Notes: generated by a model not told the origin, from the letters alone. A stretch of DNA of 64,000 nucleotides from Candidatus Fermentibacterota bacterium (GCA_002748705.1 PDSZ01000026.1:1-64000), one strand, 5' to 3'. Positions 43,440-52,533 are shown, counted from the first letter of the stretch. Program-made: numbers and translations.

Positions 43440-43567
43440 GTTTTACCGGTAAGAAATAGCCATTGGAGCAGAAAAGCCAGCAGAACGAAGAGGATAAGGA
43501 AAACGCAAAGGCTGCTCAGTAAAAAAAGTTCTTGACGGTTCATAACCTGTGGGCCATAGGGTGACCC

Positions 43568-43592
43568 AGCCGCTTTGCGTTTGCGGCTTTTT
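43568..43592 (+). terminator. Rho-independent terminator
   Basis: A six-base stem AGCCGC/GCGGCT with a nine-base loop is followed by TTTTT. It sits about 130 bases after the stop of the beta-propeller gene and separates it from the convergent lipoprotein genes. Confidence 0.7.
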
Positions 43593-43663
43593 CTGCCTGC
43601 ATGTCGGGCGCGTAATGGCCTGAAGTTGAAATTGATCAGAAGATTGAGCAGGCGAAAGGGCTT

Positions 43664-44041
43664 TTACAGAGGAGCCTTTACACTGACCTCGTTAGACCAT
43701 GAAACAGCATTTTCTTCGTTGGTGGTCTTGAGAACATAATAGAGAGTACCTGATACTCCCGAATCGTAGTATACGGTGGTGGTTAACTTGTTTATAACGG
43801 TAACAATTTCTGCGTTATTCGGTTTACTCTCGATTCCCGGAGATGCGCTTCTGTACAGTGTATAACTCTGAAAGTCGCTGTCGGGGCAGGTGGTCCAGGA
43901 GAGTTTTGCTGTGTCTCCCCCTGAGAGTAAAGCTGTGAGAGCTGAAGGGGAAGGAGGATCAGGTTCAAAGGGGTTGTCAGGCCCGCAGCCGATTCCTGCG
44001 ATAAAGAGAAGCAATGTCGCAACAACTGCGAGCCTGTTCAT
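43664..44041 (-). CDS. Small fibronectin type III-like lipoprotein
   Basis: A 125-residue lipoprotein. A type II signal peptide with lipobox IAGIGC ends at residue 19; the mature protein begins GPDNPFEPDPP, a proline-rich spacer, then a single fibronectin type III-like domain: TAKLSWTTCPDSDFQSYTLYRS, TVYYDSG and LYYVLKTTNEENAVSWSNEVS. The C-P-D-S-D-F and L-Y-R-S pieces are nearly the same as in the next gene, which shows recent duplication of the domain. It should be anchored to the outer membrane or periplasmic side. Function is unknown. It lies 18 bases downstream of that gene and is likely cotranscribed. Confidence 0.75.
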   Translation of the reverse strand: MNRLAVVATLLLFIAGIGCGPDNPFEPDPPSPSALTALLSGGDTAKLSWTTCPDSDFQSYTLYRSASPGIESKPNNAEIVTVINKLTTTVYYDSGVSGTLYYVLKTTNEENAVSWSNEVSVKAPL

Positions 44042-44059
44042 GACAACCTCCTTGAAAAG

Positions 44060-45052
44060 CTATGGAGTCAGATCGTTATCGTCTCTTGTCTCTATTTTGT
44101 ACTCACTGTAAGTATATACAAGAATACCGATAATCTCGCTGAAGGTTTCTCCTGTTGAAGTGGCATAGTCATAGGCCTTAACCATTCCCGGACCTGAACC
44201 GTCATCTGCATCAAACTGACCGTACTGATCAGGATCAGTTGTAACTGTTACATCGGAAATGGAAACAAAAACTCCTTCCCATTCCTCCCGGTCAATTTCA
44301 ACGGTGGTGATTGCTTCAGGGCCTGGAACAGTATGTTCGCTTTCAACAAAGTCTACACTCTGAACAACCACCTCGGTGAGTTCGTAGTATTCCTGCACAT
44401 AGCCGGAAACCACCACGCTGTCACCTCTCTCAAGGCTGTCCATAATACCGTCAAAGCCGTAAAGAAGAAGGCCTGACCACTGGCCGCCGCTGGGATCCAT
44501 TATGGAAACCAGTTTTCCATCGCCACTGGAATAGAGTTCTCCTGCAGCTGAAGTAACTATACCGGTAACAGTTACATCATCGCCTTCATAGGGAGACTCG
44601 ACTGCCTGCCCCTGAATATCGTAGCAGGTCAGAACTTCGCCGCCGCCGCCACCGGAAGAATCCGGTGTTGTAACAGCGGCTTCATTGCTCCAGGAGGTGA
44701 GCTGAGAACTGTCAACAGTCTGAAGAGCATAGTAATAATCGGTATTCCACTCAAGACCGGTATCTTCATATGCAAGGGTTGAAACATCGCTAACTGTGGC
44801 AACCATTGCTGCAGATGAGGGGTCGGCTGCTATGCCAGATGAGGTTGAACGATAGAGGTTGTAGCCGGCAAAGTCGTCATCGGGACATTGTGTCCAGGTA
44901 AGGGTAACTGTATTCTGATCAGCTGCAGCTGTCAGAGTTGAAGCTGTGGGATTTGTTCCTCCACCCTGTGGATTGTTTTCATCATCGCCGCACGCGACCA
45001 CAAGAAGGACAGCCATGAAAATGGCAGTTAATGCTGAAAGCTTACGGGACAC
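44060..45052 (-). CDS. Fibronectin type III plus OB-fold-like lipoprotein
   Basis: A 330-residue lipoprotein: lipobox VVACG at about residue 21, then a Gly/Asn spacer. Residues 40-130 are a fibronectin III-like domain (TVTLTWTQCPDDDFAGYNLYRS, YYYALQTVDSSQLTSWSNEA), then a poly-Gly hinge. Residues 145-330 form a domain starting YDIQGQAVESPYEGDDVTVTGIVT, with LYSSGDGKLVSIMDPSGGQWSGLLLYG and GDSVVVSGYVQEYYELTEVV, which resembles OB-fold or nucleic-acid-binding regions found beside endonucleases and LTD proteins. It ends with KIETRDDNDLTP. It is paralogous in its first domain to the small lipoprotein downstream. It is divergent from the peptidase at 45162 with 109 bases between them, in which TATAAT occurs at 45125-45130. 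Function unknown. Confidence 0.75.
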   Translation of the reverse strand: MSRKLSALTAIFMAVLLVVACGDDENNPQGGGTNPTASTLTAAADQNTVTLTWTQCPDDDFAGYNLYRSTSSGIAADPSSAAMVATVSDVSTLAYEDTGLEWNTDYYYALQTVDSSQLTSWSNEAAVTTPDSSGGGGGEVLTCYDIQGQAVESPYEGDDVTVTGIVTSAAGELYSSGDGKLVSIMDPSGGQWSGLLLYGFDGIMDSLERGDSVVVSGYVQEYYELTEVVVQSVDFVESEHTVPGPEAITTVEIDREEWEGVFVSISDVTVTTDPDQYGQFDADDGSGPGMVKAYDYATSTGETFSEIIGILVYTYSEYKIETRDDNDLTP

Positions 45053-45161
45053 TTATTCTCCTCTCAAGTTCAAGGTTGTTCTCTCTTAACATAACAATAC
45101 GGGCACAATTCCGTAACAGTAAAGTATAATCGGGTACTCTGAAGATAGAAATGGAGAAAAT

Positions 45162-47219
45162 ATGAATCTGATTGTCTTGTTTCTTGCACTTGTTCTGCCC
45201 CCTGAAGCAACCGAAATTCCTCATGAAATAACGGCACACGGTCAGACCCGTGTGGATGACTTCTACTGGATGAATAACATAGAAGACCCTGCCGTTCTCG
45301 AATATCTCCAGGCTGAAAACGAATACACCGATTCTCTCATGGCCGGCTCCTCTGAACTCATTGAGACAATTGCAATGGAGATAACTAACAGAATGCGTAC
45401 AGACGAGGCTTCTGTACCCTATTACCGTAACGATTACTGGTACTGGTACGAGTACCTGCCTGAGCAGGAATATGCGATAAACATGCGGAAAGCTCATCCA
45501 GACGGGGAGCCTGAGATTCTTCTCAACGAGAACATCTACAGCAAAAGCCATGACTATTTCTCAGTTGAAACTATCTCAGTAAGTCCGGACAACAGAACTG
45601 TAGCCTGGGCATACGATACCACCGGCGGACATTGGAATACCCTTGTTTTTCAGGACATCAGCTCAGGGGACACGCTGGACATAATCAACGGTTGCGCAGG
45701 TACAGTTGCCTGGGCTTCCGACTCCAGAATGGTATTTTTCGGCCTGAAGGACGAAACAGGCAGAACAGACAGAATAATGAGAAAGACCATCGGCTGCGAT
45801 GATATGACAATGGTCTACTTTGAAGAAGACCCCACCTTCTGGCCCTGGGTCAGCAATTCTCAGGACAGAGAATGGATTCTCATCGGTTCCGCAAGCTCCC
45901 TTGAAACGGAATACAGAATAGTTCCTGCCTCTCACCCTGTGGATTCGCTTCTTCTGATTCATCCCAGAACCGACGACCTTGAATACTATGTTTATCCTTT
46001 CGATTCCACTCTCTATATAAACACCAACCTTAATGGCGAAAACTTTTCCATCATGAGGGCTTCTGCAGATTCCCCAGGCATTGAGAACTGGAAGACAGTT
46101 GTTCCCCATGACCCCTCTGCCCTCATTACAGATCTGGATATCTTTGATGACATTCTGGCTGTATCAATGCTCTCTGAAGGGCAGAAAAAACTCTTTCTGG
46201 CAGACCCTGCCACAGGCAGTGGCAGATACGCCGACCTTGGAGAGGAATCAGCAACCTTCTACACAACCGGCAACTATTCCCCTGAAGCAGATTCCATAAG
46301 GCTTGTATACACCTCACTGACAACCCCCTGGTCCACCATTGCCTATGACTTGAACCACGATTCAGTACGGGTTCTTAAAACTCAGTTTGCCGGTGAAGGT
46401 TTCAGCCAGTCTGATTACGAAAGCATCAGATTGATGGCCCCTGCTGCAGATGGCGAGCTTGTTCCAATGGGTATGGTTTACAGAAAAGATATGCTTGTTC
46501 CAGGGGAAAACCCTCTTCTGCTTTACGGGTACGGAGCCTACGGAATGAGCCTTGAGCCTATGTTCAACTCTACTATGCTCTCCCTGCTTGACAGAGGCTT
46601 CATCTTTGTCAATGCCCACATCAGAGGCGGAAGCGAGATGGGCAGGCGGTGGTACGACATGGGCAGAACAGTGAACAAAATGAACACCTTCACCGATTTC
46701 ATAACCTGTGCAGAATACCTGATTGATCAGAACTGGTGCGACTCTGAAAGGGTTTTCGCCATGGGGGAAAGCGCAGGAGGTCTTCTCATGGGTGCTGTAA
46801 CCAATATGAGACCGGACCTTTGGCGGGGTGTTGTGGCAGGAGTACCGTTTGTTGACGCACTGACCACAATGCTGGATCCTTCCCTGCCCCTTACCACCAA
46901 TGAGTATGATGAGTGGGGCAACCCTGCTGATTACATCAGTGCCTATGAATACATACTTTCCTATTCACCGATGGATAATCTGGCAGAGGTGGAATACCCT
47001 GCCATGTATGTTTTCACAGGTGTTAACGACTCACAGGTGGGATACTGGGAACCTGCCAAGTGGATTGCAGGAATAAGACGGGTAAACACAGGGAACCTGC
47101 CGGTTATGCTCAGGGTAAATATGGGTTCAGGTCATGGAGGAGCCTCAGGAAGATACGGATGGATAGGCGATACTGCAGAGAAGTATGCGTTTCTTCTGGT
47201 ACAGGCCGGTTTGAACTAA
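45162..47219 (+). CDS. Prolyl oligopeptidase family serine peptidase (oligopeptidase B-like)
   Basis: A 685-residue S9A-type peptidase. After a short signal peptide (LIVLFLALVLPPEA), PHEITAHGQTRVDDFYWMNN matches the family N-terminus; a seven-bladed propeller spans residues 80-400. The alpha/beta hydrolase domain carries YGAYGMSLEP, HIRGGSEMGRRWYD, the nucleophile in FAMGESAGGLLMG near residue 532, the Asp region VFTGVNDSQVGYWEPAKW, and the His in MGSGHGGASGRYG. This order is that of oligopeptidase B, which cuts peptides after basic residues. A signal peptide suggests a periplasmic or secreted place. GGAG lies nine bases before the ATG. Its stop overlaps the convergent GGDEF gene by four bases. 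Confidence 0.88.
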   Translation: MNLIVLFLALVLPPEATEIPHEITAHGQTRVDDFYWMNNIEDPAVLEYLQAENEYTDSLMAGSSELIETIAMEITNRMRTDEASVPYYRNDYWYWYEYLPEQEYAINMRKAHPDGEPEILLNENIYSKSHDYFSVETISVSPDNRTVAWAYDTTGGHWNTLVFQDISSGDTLDIINGCAGTVAWASDSRMVFFGLKDETGRTDRIMRKTIGCDDMTMVYFEEDPTFWPWVSNSQDREWILIGSASSLETEYRIVPASHPVDSLLLIHPRTDDLEYYVYPFDSTLYINTNLNGENFSIMRASADSPGIENWKTVVPHDPSALITDLDIFDDILAVSMLSEGQKKLFLADPATGSGRYADLGEESATFYTTGNYSPEADSIRLVYTSLTTPWSTIAYDLNHDSVRVLKTQFAGEGFSQSDYESIRLMAPAADGELVPMGMVYRKDMLVPGENPLLLYGYGAYGMSLEPMFNSTMLSLLDRGFIFVNAHIRGGSEMGRRWYDMGRTVNKMNTFTDFITCAEYLIDQNWCDSERVFAMGESAGGLLMGAVTNMRPDLWRGVVAGVPFVDALTTMLDPSLPLTTNEYDEWGNPADYISAYEYILSYSPMDNLAEVEYPAMYVFTGVNDSQVGYWEPAKWIAGIRRVNTGNLPVMLRVNMGSGHGGASGRYGWIGDTAEKYAFLLVQAGLN

Positions 47220-48166
47220 CCGCAGGTACAGTTGCGTCCGAAAGACTTGGCTCGGTACATTGCATCATCAGCTTTTCTGAGAACTGAGTCTGCATCTTCA
47301 CCAGGCTCTGCCTGAACAGCTCCAAGAGATATGGTAACAGGGGGCAGAACTCTTCCGTCCCTTGTTACCACCTTGCTTCCGCCGACAGCTTTTCTTACCC
47401 TTTCAGCTGCTGAATATGCCTGCTCTGCATTGGCCCCTGAGAGAACAATCACAAACTCTTCTCCTCCATACCTTGCAACAAGGTCTGCGGGTTTAAGGTT
47501 TTTAACTGCCATTGTCGCCACAGAAGACAGCGCATCATCTCCAGCTGCGTGACCGTAGGTATCATTGAACTTCTTGAAGTGATCTACATCAAACATGATA
47601 ACACTGAGAGGCACCTGACTTCTGATGTTTCTCACTATAAGCCTTGACAGCTGCTTATCAAGCCATCTTCTGTTTTTCATACCGGTAAGTACATCAACCA
47701 TGGCATCGTTCTCAAACCTGCGGCGCATTCTGATGTTTTCTGTAATGGTATTATCACTTGATCTCATACGGTAGGCCAGCAGGTGAAGCATGTTGCCGGC
47801 AAACTCGGATGAAGAGTTTATAAGGTTCCAGAAAGACTTCTCGTCAACCTCAAGTACTCTGGACTCACAGGTGGAAACAACAAAAGCAGAAGCAGGACTG
47901 TCATCTATTACAGAGAGTTCCCCAACTGTCTCTCCGGAATCAAGAATTGCCACCGGGTCACTTTTCGGACTGTCAAGATGTACAGTAAAGGTTCCTGAAA
48001 GAATTATGTAGAGTTTCCGGTTGCTCTGCCCGGCAGATAACAGCACCTCGTTTCTGCCCAGCTTCCTCACAAAGCAGTTACTAAGCTCCTTTATTGCCAG
48101 ATCAGGCGATACCCTTCGAAGAATGTACAGGTCTCTGATGTCATTCGTGGTCAATGTTTTTGCCAT
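47216..48166 (-). CDS. Cyclic-nucleotide-binding domain / GGDEF diguanylate cyclase
   Basis: A 316-residue regulator with two domains. Residues 15-130 are a cNMP-binding-like beta-barrel (VLLSAGQSNRKLYIILSGTFTV, SGETVGELSVID), and residues 155-316 are a GGDEF domain with the active-site loop RYGGEEF at about residue 237, preceded by VIMFDVDHFKKFNDTYGH. The sequence five residues before the loop reads K-P-A-D, so the usual R-x-x-D inhibitory site has lysine in place of arginine. The enzyme should make cyclic di-GMP from two GTP, its activity controlled by the N-terminal sensor. It is cytosolic. It lies alone on the minus strand between the peptidase and the C25 protease. The preserved GGEEF suggests it is active. 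Confidence 0.88.
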   Translation of the reverse strand: MAKTLTTNDIRDLYILRRVSPDLAIKELSNCFVRKLGRNEVLLSAGQSNRKLYIILSGTFTVHLDSPKSDPVAILDSGETVGELSVIDDSPASAFVVSTCESRVLEVDEKSFWNLINSSSEFAGNMLHLLAYRMRSSDNTITENIRMRRRFENDAMVDVLTGMKNRRWLDKQLSRLIVRNIRSQVPLSVIMFDVDHFKKFNDTYGHAAGDDALSSVATMAVKNLKPADLVARYGGEEFVIVLSGANAEQAYSAAERVRKAVGGSKVVTRDGRVLPPVTISLGAVQAEPGEDADSVLRKADDAMYRAKSFGRNCTCG

Positions 48167-48389
48167 ACAAGTTCCTGTCAGTAGTATAGCTATGAATATT
48201 AACTGTACATATTGTTAAAGCCAGTGCCTGGCTGAACAGATTTATGACGGACGATTCTTCTGCGATCATCGCTAAACACATCTCAACAAACTGCCTTAAG
48301 TGTGTCTCTGATCTCAGCGCTTAAAGAGTTTGCTGAAGAAAACGGAATACAGAAAATTCTGAAAGGGAACTGGTATGTTCTGTGGAATG

Positions 48390-48415
48390 AGGCGGCAGCC
48401 AAAAGGCTGCCGCCT
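48390..48415 (-). terminator. Perfect hairpin downstream of the C25 gene
   Basis: AGGCGGCAGCC and GGCTGCCGCCT form an 11-base perfect, GC-rich stem closing a four-base loop, 15 bases after the stop of the C25 protease gene. It is strong enough to stop transcription or protect the mRNA 3' end, but no run of U follows on the minus strand, so it is not a canonical rho-independent terminator. Confidence 0.55.
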
Positions 48416-48429
48416 GGGTGGAATATTGT

Positions 48430-50439
48430 CTAGTGAAGAACAAGCATCTGCGCTGAACCTGAACCTGCGGCAGAACTGATAACAATGCTGTAGCATCCGG
48501 TTGGAAGCTGTGAAGCATCAAATCCCAGACTGCCCTGACCTGCATCAAGGCTGCCGCTGTGAACCGTTGCTGCAATCCTTCCTGATACATCGTAAACATT
48601 GATCTCAGCATTACCGGCAATTGGCATGCTGTAGCCGATTGCGCAGCTGCCGGCAACAGGATTGGGGCTGGGTGAGAACACCGCAGGAGCGTTTGCTGCA
48701 GCTCCTTCTTCTTCCTCTATGCCTGTCTGGCCCACAATGAACCTGAGAGCAGGATCACCAAGCAGATTGTTTTCCTGAAGAACCCAGTTCTGCATGCTGA
48801 TGGACACATTAGCCTTGAATTCATCCTTAGAGACAGAATGGGCATAACCAATCTCGTAGTGCTGGTGCTCAAAGAGTGAAATTGCAAAGTAAAGCTCCAG
48901 CCACTCGCTTGCGCCCATGTTAGGTGGAGCTCCCCAACCGTTCTGAGAGTTGAACATCACAGCAACAGCACCGCCGGAAGGCCAGAACATCAGCCTCTCT
49001 GCAATCGAAGCAATATTCTCAATATTTCCTGCAAGACAGGCAATGGAGTGGAATACGGTAGGTATGTCATTATTGGTAAGGCCGGTGTAGTTACCGCTTG
49101 CAATCATGTCTGTAGGAGCGTAGTCGTACCAGTAGATACCGCTCTGAAATCCGTGACCGTTGGGACTACAGTAGGAAACACCATTGTTGAGTATGTCTAT
49201 CTGGTTGTTCGGGTGACCGGAAGGATCCTCATACAGTTTATGAACAGTCCAGCTGCCAGGAATCCTCAGTGCAATGGAGTCACAGATAAATGATCCCCAG
49301 TATCCCGGAGGCCAGAGGCCTGCACCGCAGAGCAGTGCAGTAGTCTGCCAGTTACCGGCAGGAGCATTTGTTTCATAGGCAACAGTTCTGTTAACCATTG
49401 TGGTAAGCCTGGCGGTAACATCTGTGCTGTACCTGCCTGTGTAAATATCAGAGTAGTAATCAAGGCCATCACTGAGTTCACCAAACTTATTGTCTCCATC
49501 GCCATCCCAGTCACCGTCAAGGTCACTGTAGTAGAGGTCGGCAACTGAGTTCATGGTATTTCCGCCGATGGTCAGCCCGGAAACTCTTGTAGTCTCGCCG
49601 AAGTCTCCGACAATCAGAGCATAGACAAGACCCTGATTCTGATAAGCATCAATAAGGTAGTTCCTTATCTTTTCCTGGGTGTCACGGCCTGAGTAATTGT
49701 CATAAATCCATTGAGTGGAAACAAAATCAGATCCATGAGTACTTGCCCTGTGATCAATAAGCGGCTGAAGTGTTGTCTCATGTGCCTCATCAGCAATAAC
49801 CACCCATGGCGCTCCATCAACACTGCCTCTGGAAACAGGAGCAAACTCCTGAAGCATTTCAGGGTTCTGCACGATGTTTTCAAGAGCTCCGGCAGCATAG
49901 CTGATCTGAGTATCTGTGAGAGCAAGGCTATGGGCATCAGTTGCCTCTGTGATTACAGGAGTAAGCCTGGCCTGAGTTATAACAGAGAGCTTGCCGGTTG
50001 CAGGATTCCAGATAAAGGGAACGAAGTTGAAGGAGGCAATTCTGAATCCTGTTCTGTTGCCTGTGTGAATTGCATGTATGTGATCAGCTGGAAAGGAATT
50101 CTCATTATAACTTCGAGAACGGGGCAGAACTTCAGGAACACTGCTGTTAAGAGGAACAGAAACAACAGGCAGCACATTGTGCACACCTGAAAGTTCTTCT
50201 GAAGCAAGAATCTCAACTTGAACAGTCTGAAGCTTCATGCCCTGAGGCACTACCATTGAATAACTGACTCCCGGAAGCCCTGGTTCGCCATCCTCAAATG
50301 GAGATGCTCCACCTGGAATGTAGACAGCTTCTTCTCCCATAAACAAGGTGAAAGCCACCTCTTCAGGGTCCATGGTGAAGCTGATGTCAGCCCCCTGTAT
50401 AGCCAGTAAAGCCATGGATGCTTGGAGGAAAAGGGTCAT
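48430..50439 (-). CDS. Gingipain-type cysteine peptidase (C25) with T9SS-like C-terminal domain
   Basis: A 669-residue secreted protease. ATG 50439 follows AAAGG by seven bases; the frame is open to 50472 but without support. Residues 1-18 are a signal peptide. A propeptide-like region with SYSMVVPQGMKL is followed by the C25 catalytic domain: PWVVIADEAH, TYxNY-like FVSTQWIYDNYSG, YALIVGDFGE, and the catalytic His in SPNGHGFQSG (near base 49155) and Cys in FHSIACLAGN (near base 49035). A D-L-D-G-D-W-D-G-D-G-D run is a likely calcium loop. The last 80 residues (SPSPNPVAG, INVYDVSGRIAA, GCYSIVISS) are a Por-type sorting domain. It should be exported through a type IX-like system. No partner gene is coupled to it. 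Confidence 0.88.
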   Translation of the reverse strand: MTLFLQASMALLAIQGADISFTMDPEEVAFTLFMGEEAVYIPGGASPFEDGEPGLPGVSYSMVVPQGMKLQTVQVEILASEELSGVHNVLPVVSVPLNSSVPEVLPRSRSYNENSFPADHIHAIHTGNRTGFRIASFNFVPFIWNPATGKLSVITQARLTPVITEATDAHSLALTDTQISYAAGALENIVQNPEMLQEFAPVSRGSVDGAPWVVIADEAHETTLQPLIDHRASTHGSDFVSTQWIYDNYSGRDTQEKIRNYLIDAYQNQGLVYALIVGDFGETTRVSGLTIGGNTMNSVADLYYSDLDGDWDGDGDNKFGELSDGLDYYSDIYTGRYSTDVTARLTTMVNRTVAYETNAPAGNWQTTALLCGAGLWPPGYWGSFICDSIALRIPGSWTVHKLYEDPSGHPNNQIDILNNGVSYCSPNGHGFQSGIYWYDYAPTDMIASGNYTGLTNNDIPTVFHSIACLAGNIENIASIAERLMFWPSGGAVAVMFNSQNGWGAPPNMGASEWLELYFAISLFEHQHYEIGYAHSVSKDEFKANVSISMQNWVLQENNLLGDPALRFIVGQTGIEEEEGAAANAPAVFSPSPNPVAGSCAIGYSMPIAGNAEINVYDVSGRIAATVHSGSLDAGQGSLGFDASQLPTGCYSIVISSAAGSGSAQMLVLH

Positions 50440-50555
50440 TCTTAACCTTTCTGTTGTAGGGTACAATTTCACGGATTAAACCCGTCAAAGATAACCAATT
50501 CTATAACATTTAGTAAACCAGGAAAAGGGCAGAAAAGTTCCATGCAAGAACGGGG

Positions 50556-50583
50556 TTGACCATTTGAAAAGCCTCCCTATATT
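50556..50583 (+). promoter_or_regulatory. Promoter of the tetR-efflux operon
   Basis: TTGACC at 50556-50561 and TATATT at 50578-50583 are spaced 16 bases and lie 33 bases before the TetR start. The -10 box abuts the operator palindrome at 50583-50600. Confidence 0.65.
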
Positions 50584-50600
50584 TACTTACTCGTAAGTAA
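50583..50600 (+). promoter_or_regulatory. Operator-like palindrome for the TetR regulator
   Basis: A perfect inverted repeat TTACTTAC-TC-GTAAGTAA overlaps the end of the -10 box and lies 15 bases before tetR. Its size and place fit a TetR dimer site that would block transcription of its own operon. Confidence 0.75.
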
Positions 50601-50615
50601 GAAAGAAATGCAGGA

Positions 50616-51209
50616 ATGCCAAAGAAGAAAAACAACAGACAACACCTTCTGGATGCCGGTCTTGCACTTCTTGCGGAAAAACCTCCTGAGCAGGTTTCTC
50701 TTGATGAAGTTGCCGACAAGGCAGGAGTGACCAAACCAATGGTCTACTACTATTTCGGGAACAAGGTCGGTTATTACCAGAATCTTATTCAGTATGTTGA
50801 AGAGGTCATGCTTGATCTGGTGAATCAATGCCTTTCAGATGGCGGTTCTTTCAGAACCATAATGAAAAGATTCATTCTGCAGCGAGTGGACTGCATTCTG
50901 AATCACCCTGAATTTTCCAGCGCCTTTCGCATCATCGTTTCAAATAAAGAACTCTGGGGAGTTCAAGTACGAGAACATTTCATATCCATCGTCAGGGCAT
51001 TTGAACCGGTTTTCACCGGGGAGATAGAAAATGGCAGAATAAAGCCCGACGCCAATCTACAGCTTGTAATGGCCACGCTGAATACACTGATAGAGGGAGC
51101 ATACAGAATCCACGGCAGAAAGTTTTTCGAGACTGCAGATACGGAAAAGTTCGCCGATATGATCACAGCAATGATCTTCGAAGGCATCGGAACAGGAACG
51201 AGGGAATAG
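50616..51209 (+). CDS. TetR/AcrR-family transcriptional regulator
   Basis: A 197-residue repressor with the usual N-terminal helix-turn-helix: RQHLLDAGLALLAEKPPEQVSLDEVADKAGVTKPMVYYYFGNK at residues 8-50, followed by an all-helical ligand-binding domain. It should bind the palindrome just upstream and release it when a small molecule binds. It starts the operon tetR-tolC-hlyD-RND: the next start lies one base after its stop. Regulation of its own transcript is the natural reading, since promoter and operator overlap. The effector is probably a substrate of the efflux pump, such as a dye, bile-like lipid or other toxic compound; this is inference. Confidence 0.9.
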   Translation: MPKKKNNRQHLLDAGLALLAEKPPEQVSLDEVADKAGVTKPMVYYYFGNKVGYYQNLIQYVEEVMLDLVNQCLSDGGSFRTIMKRFILQRVDCILNHPEFSSAFRIIVSNKELWGVQVREHFISIVRAFEPVFTGEIENGRIKPDANLQLVMATLNTLIEGAYRIHGRKFFETADTEKFADMITAMIFEGIGTGTRE

Positions 51210-51210
51210 C

Positions 51211-52533
51211 ATGAAAATGAACTGGACCAGTCCGGCATTAATACTGATTCTGGTATCATCCGCAGCGGGATTCTCCATAGAAGAAGCAATTGACACAGCC
51301 CTTTTACAGAGAGGTGATGTTGCTGCCGCAATAAACAAAGCAGAAAGCTCCAGATGGGAAAGAAATGCCGCCGGAACATGGTTTCTGCCGCAGGTCAACT
51401 TTACGCTTGCTTATCAGAGAAACCATGACATAAGGGAAATGAATATTCCAGGTTTTGGATCTATTCCAATGGGAACAGAGTGGGGTTCATCCTATGGTAT
51501 TTCTGCCCGAATTCCTCTGACACTCAAAGGGCCGGCAGGTGCCTCAATGGCATCAACAGCCTATAAACTTGCTGAACTTACAGTAGCCTCCACTGAACAA
51601 ACTGCAGCAGCAGATGTAATAAGCTCTTTCTACGGAGTGCTTCTGGCAGAGATGATGAACGATGTGGCCACTGAAGCTCTGAATATCGCCAGAGAAGGCT
51701 ATGAGCTTGCTGAAACCAGATATGAGACCGGTACCATCAGCAGATTTGAGCTTCTCCAGAGCCAGGTTGCCTATGAAAACCGCCGCCCTGACTCAATCGC
51801 GGCAGCTGCCGGTCTGAATAACGCCCGCGCAGCATTCGCTGTGAGTATCGGGTACAGGGAAGATGAACCTGTAACCGCAGAGGGAGATTTGTGTGATCCC
51901 TTCCCTGTTCCTCTTCCGGAAACCCTGGATGAGGCCAGAGCAATTATGGAGTCAAGTTCTGTTCAGATTGCCACTGCTGAGAAAATCCGCGAACTTGGAG
52001 ATGCAGGAGTCACCTTTGCAGCATCCAGTTTTGCTCCGCAGCTTGTCTTGCAGACTGATTACAGCTACATGGCAAGTGTGGACGATATCATGGACATTAC
52101 CGCAGAGGACTACACAAGAAACTGGGTAACCTCAGCTGCGATTCAGATTCCTGTTTTCAACGGCATTAATGACTACAGCGAATACCGTTCAGCCAGATAC
52201 AACAGGCTGTCTTCATACGCTGAAGCCTCTGATCTGGAGAACTATGCTTCCCTTGGTGTGGTCGCTGCCTGGAACAGCCTTGAGCAGGCCAGAGAAACTG
52301 TGGAAGCGGCAAGTTCAACTGTATCCCAGGCGGAAGAGGCTTCAGAGATCGCAAGGGTGTCGTATGAATCCGGAGTAATAACAAGACTTGATATGGACGG
52401 AGCTTTTCTTGCCCTGACACAGGCTCGTACCAATTACGCTTCAGCACTGTATTCGCTGAAAACAGCTGAAGCGGAACTGGCCAGGGTTCTCGGCATACTG
52501 GTAATTAATAAGGGAGTATCCTCAAATGAGTAA
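51211..52533 (+). CDS. TolC-family outer-membrane efflux protein
   Basis: A 440-residue TolC-type outer membrane factor. A signal peptide (SPALILILVSSAAGF) is followed by two tandem repeats of the family pattern, each with a coiled-coil: AIDTALLQRGDVAAAINKAE, YETGTISRFELLQSQVAYENR near residue 170, and SYESGVITRLDMDGAFLALTQAR near residue 388. The paired Y-E-(T/S)-G-x-I-(S/T)-R-x-(E/D) signatures are diagnostic. It trimerises to form the outer-membrane channel that receives the HlyD/RND unit. Its end overlaps the next gene by eight bases, so the genes are coupled. ATG 51211 is one base after tetR. Confidence 0.9.
   Translation: MKMNWTSPALILILVSSAAGFSIEEAIDTALLQRGDVAAAINKAESSRWERNAAGTWFLPQVNFTLAYQRNHDIREMNIPGFGSIPMGTEWGSSYGISARIPLTLKGPAGASMASTAYKLAELTVASTEQTAAADVISSFYGVLLAEMMNDVATEALNIAREGYELAETRYETGTISRFELLQSQVAYENRRPDSIAAAAGLNNARAAFAVSIGYREDEPVTAEGDLCDPFPVPLPETLDEARAIMESSSVQIATAEKIRELGDAGVTFAASSFAPQLVLQTDYSYMASVDDIMDITAEDYTRNWVTSAAIQIPVFNGINDYSEYRSARYNRLSSYAEASDLENYASLGVVAAWNSLEQARETVEAASSTVSQAEEASEIARVSYESGVITRLDMDGAFLALTQARTNYASALYSLKTAEAELARVLGILVINKGVSSNE

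Noticed and set aside
45162..47219. Intact source for the prolyl oligopeptidase fragment at 30120-30455
   Set aside because: The two belong to different subfamilies: the fragment has D-H-D-D-R-V-V-P and [10 protein letters not shown], the intact gene has an oligopeptidase B-like end, so one is not a copy of the other.
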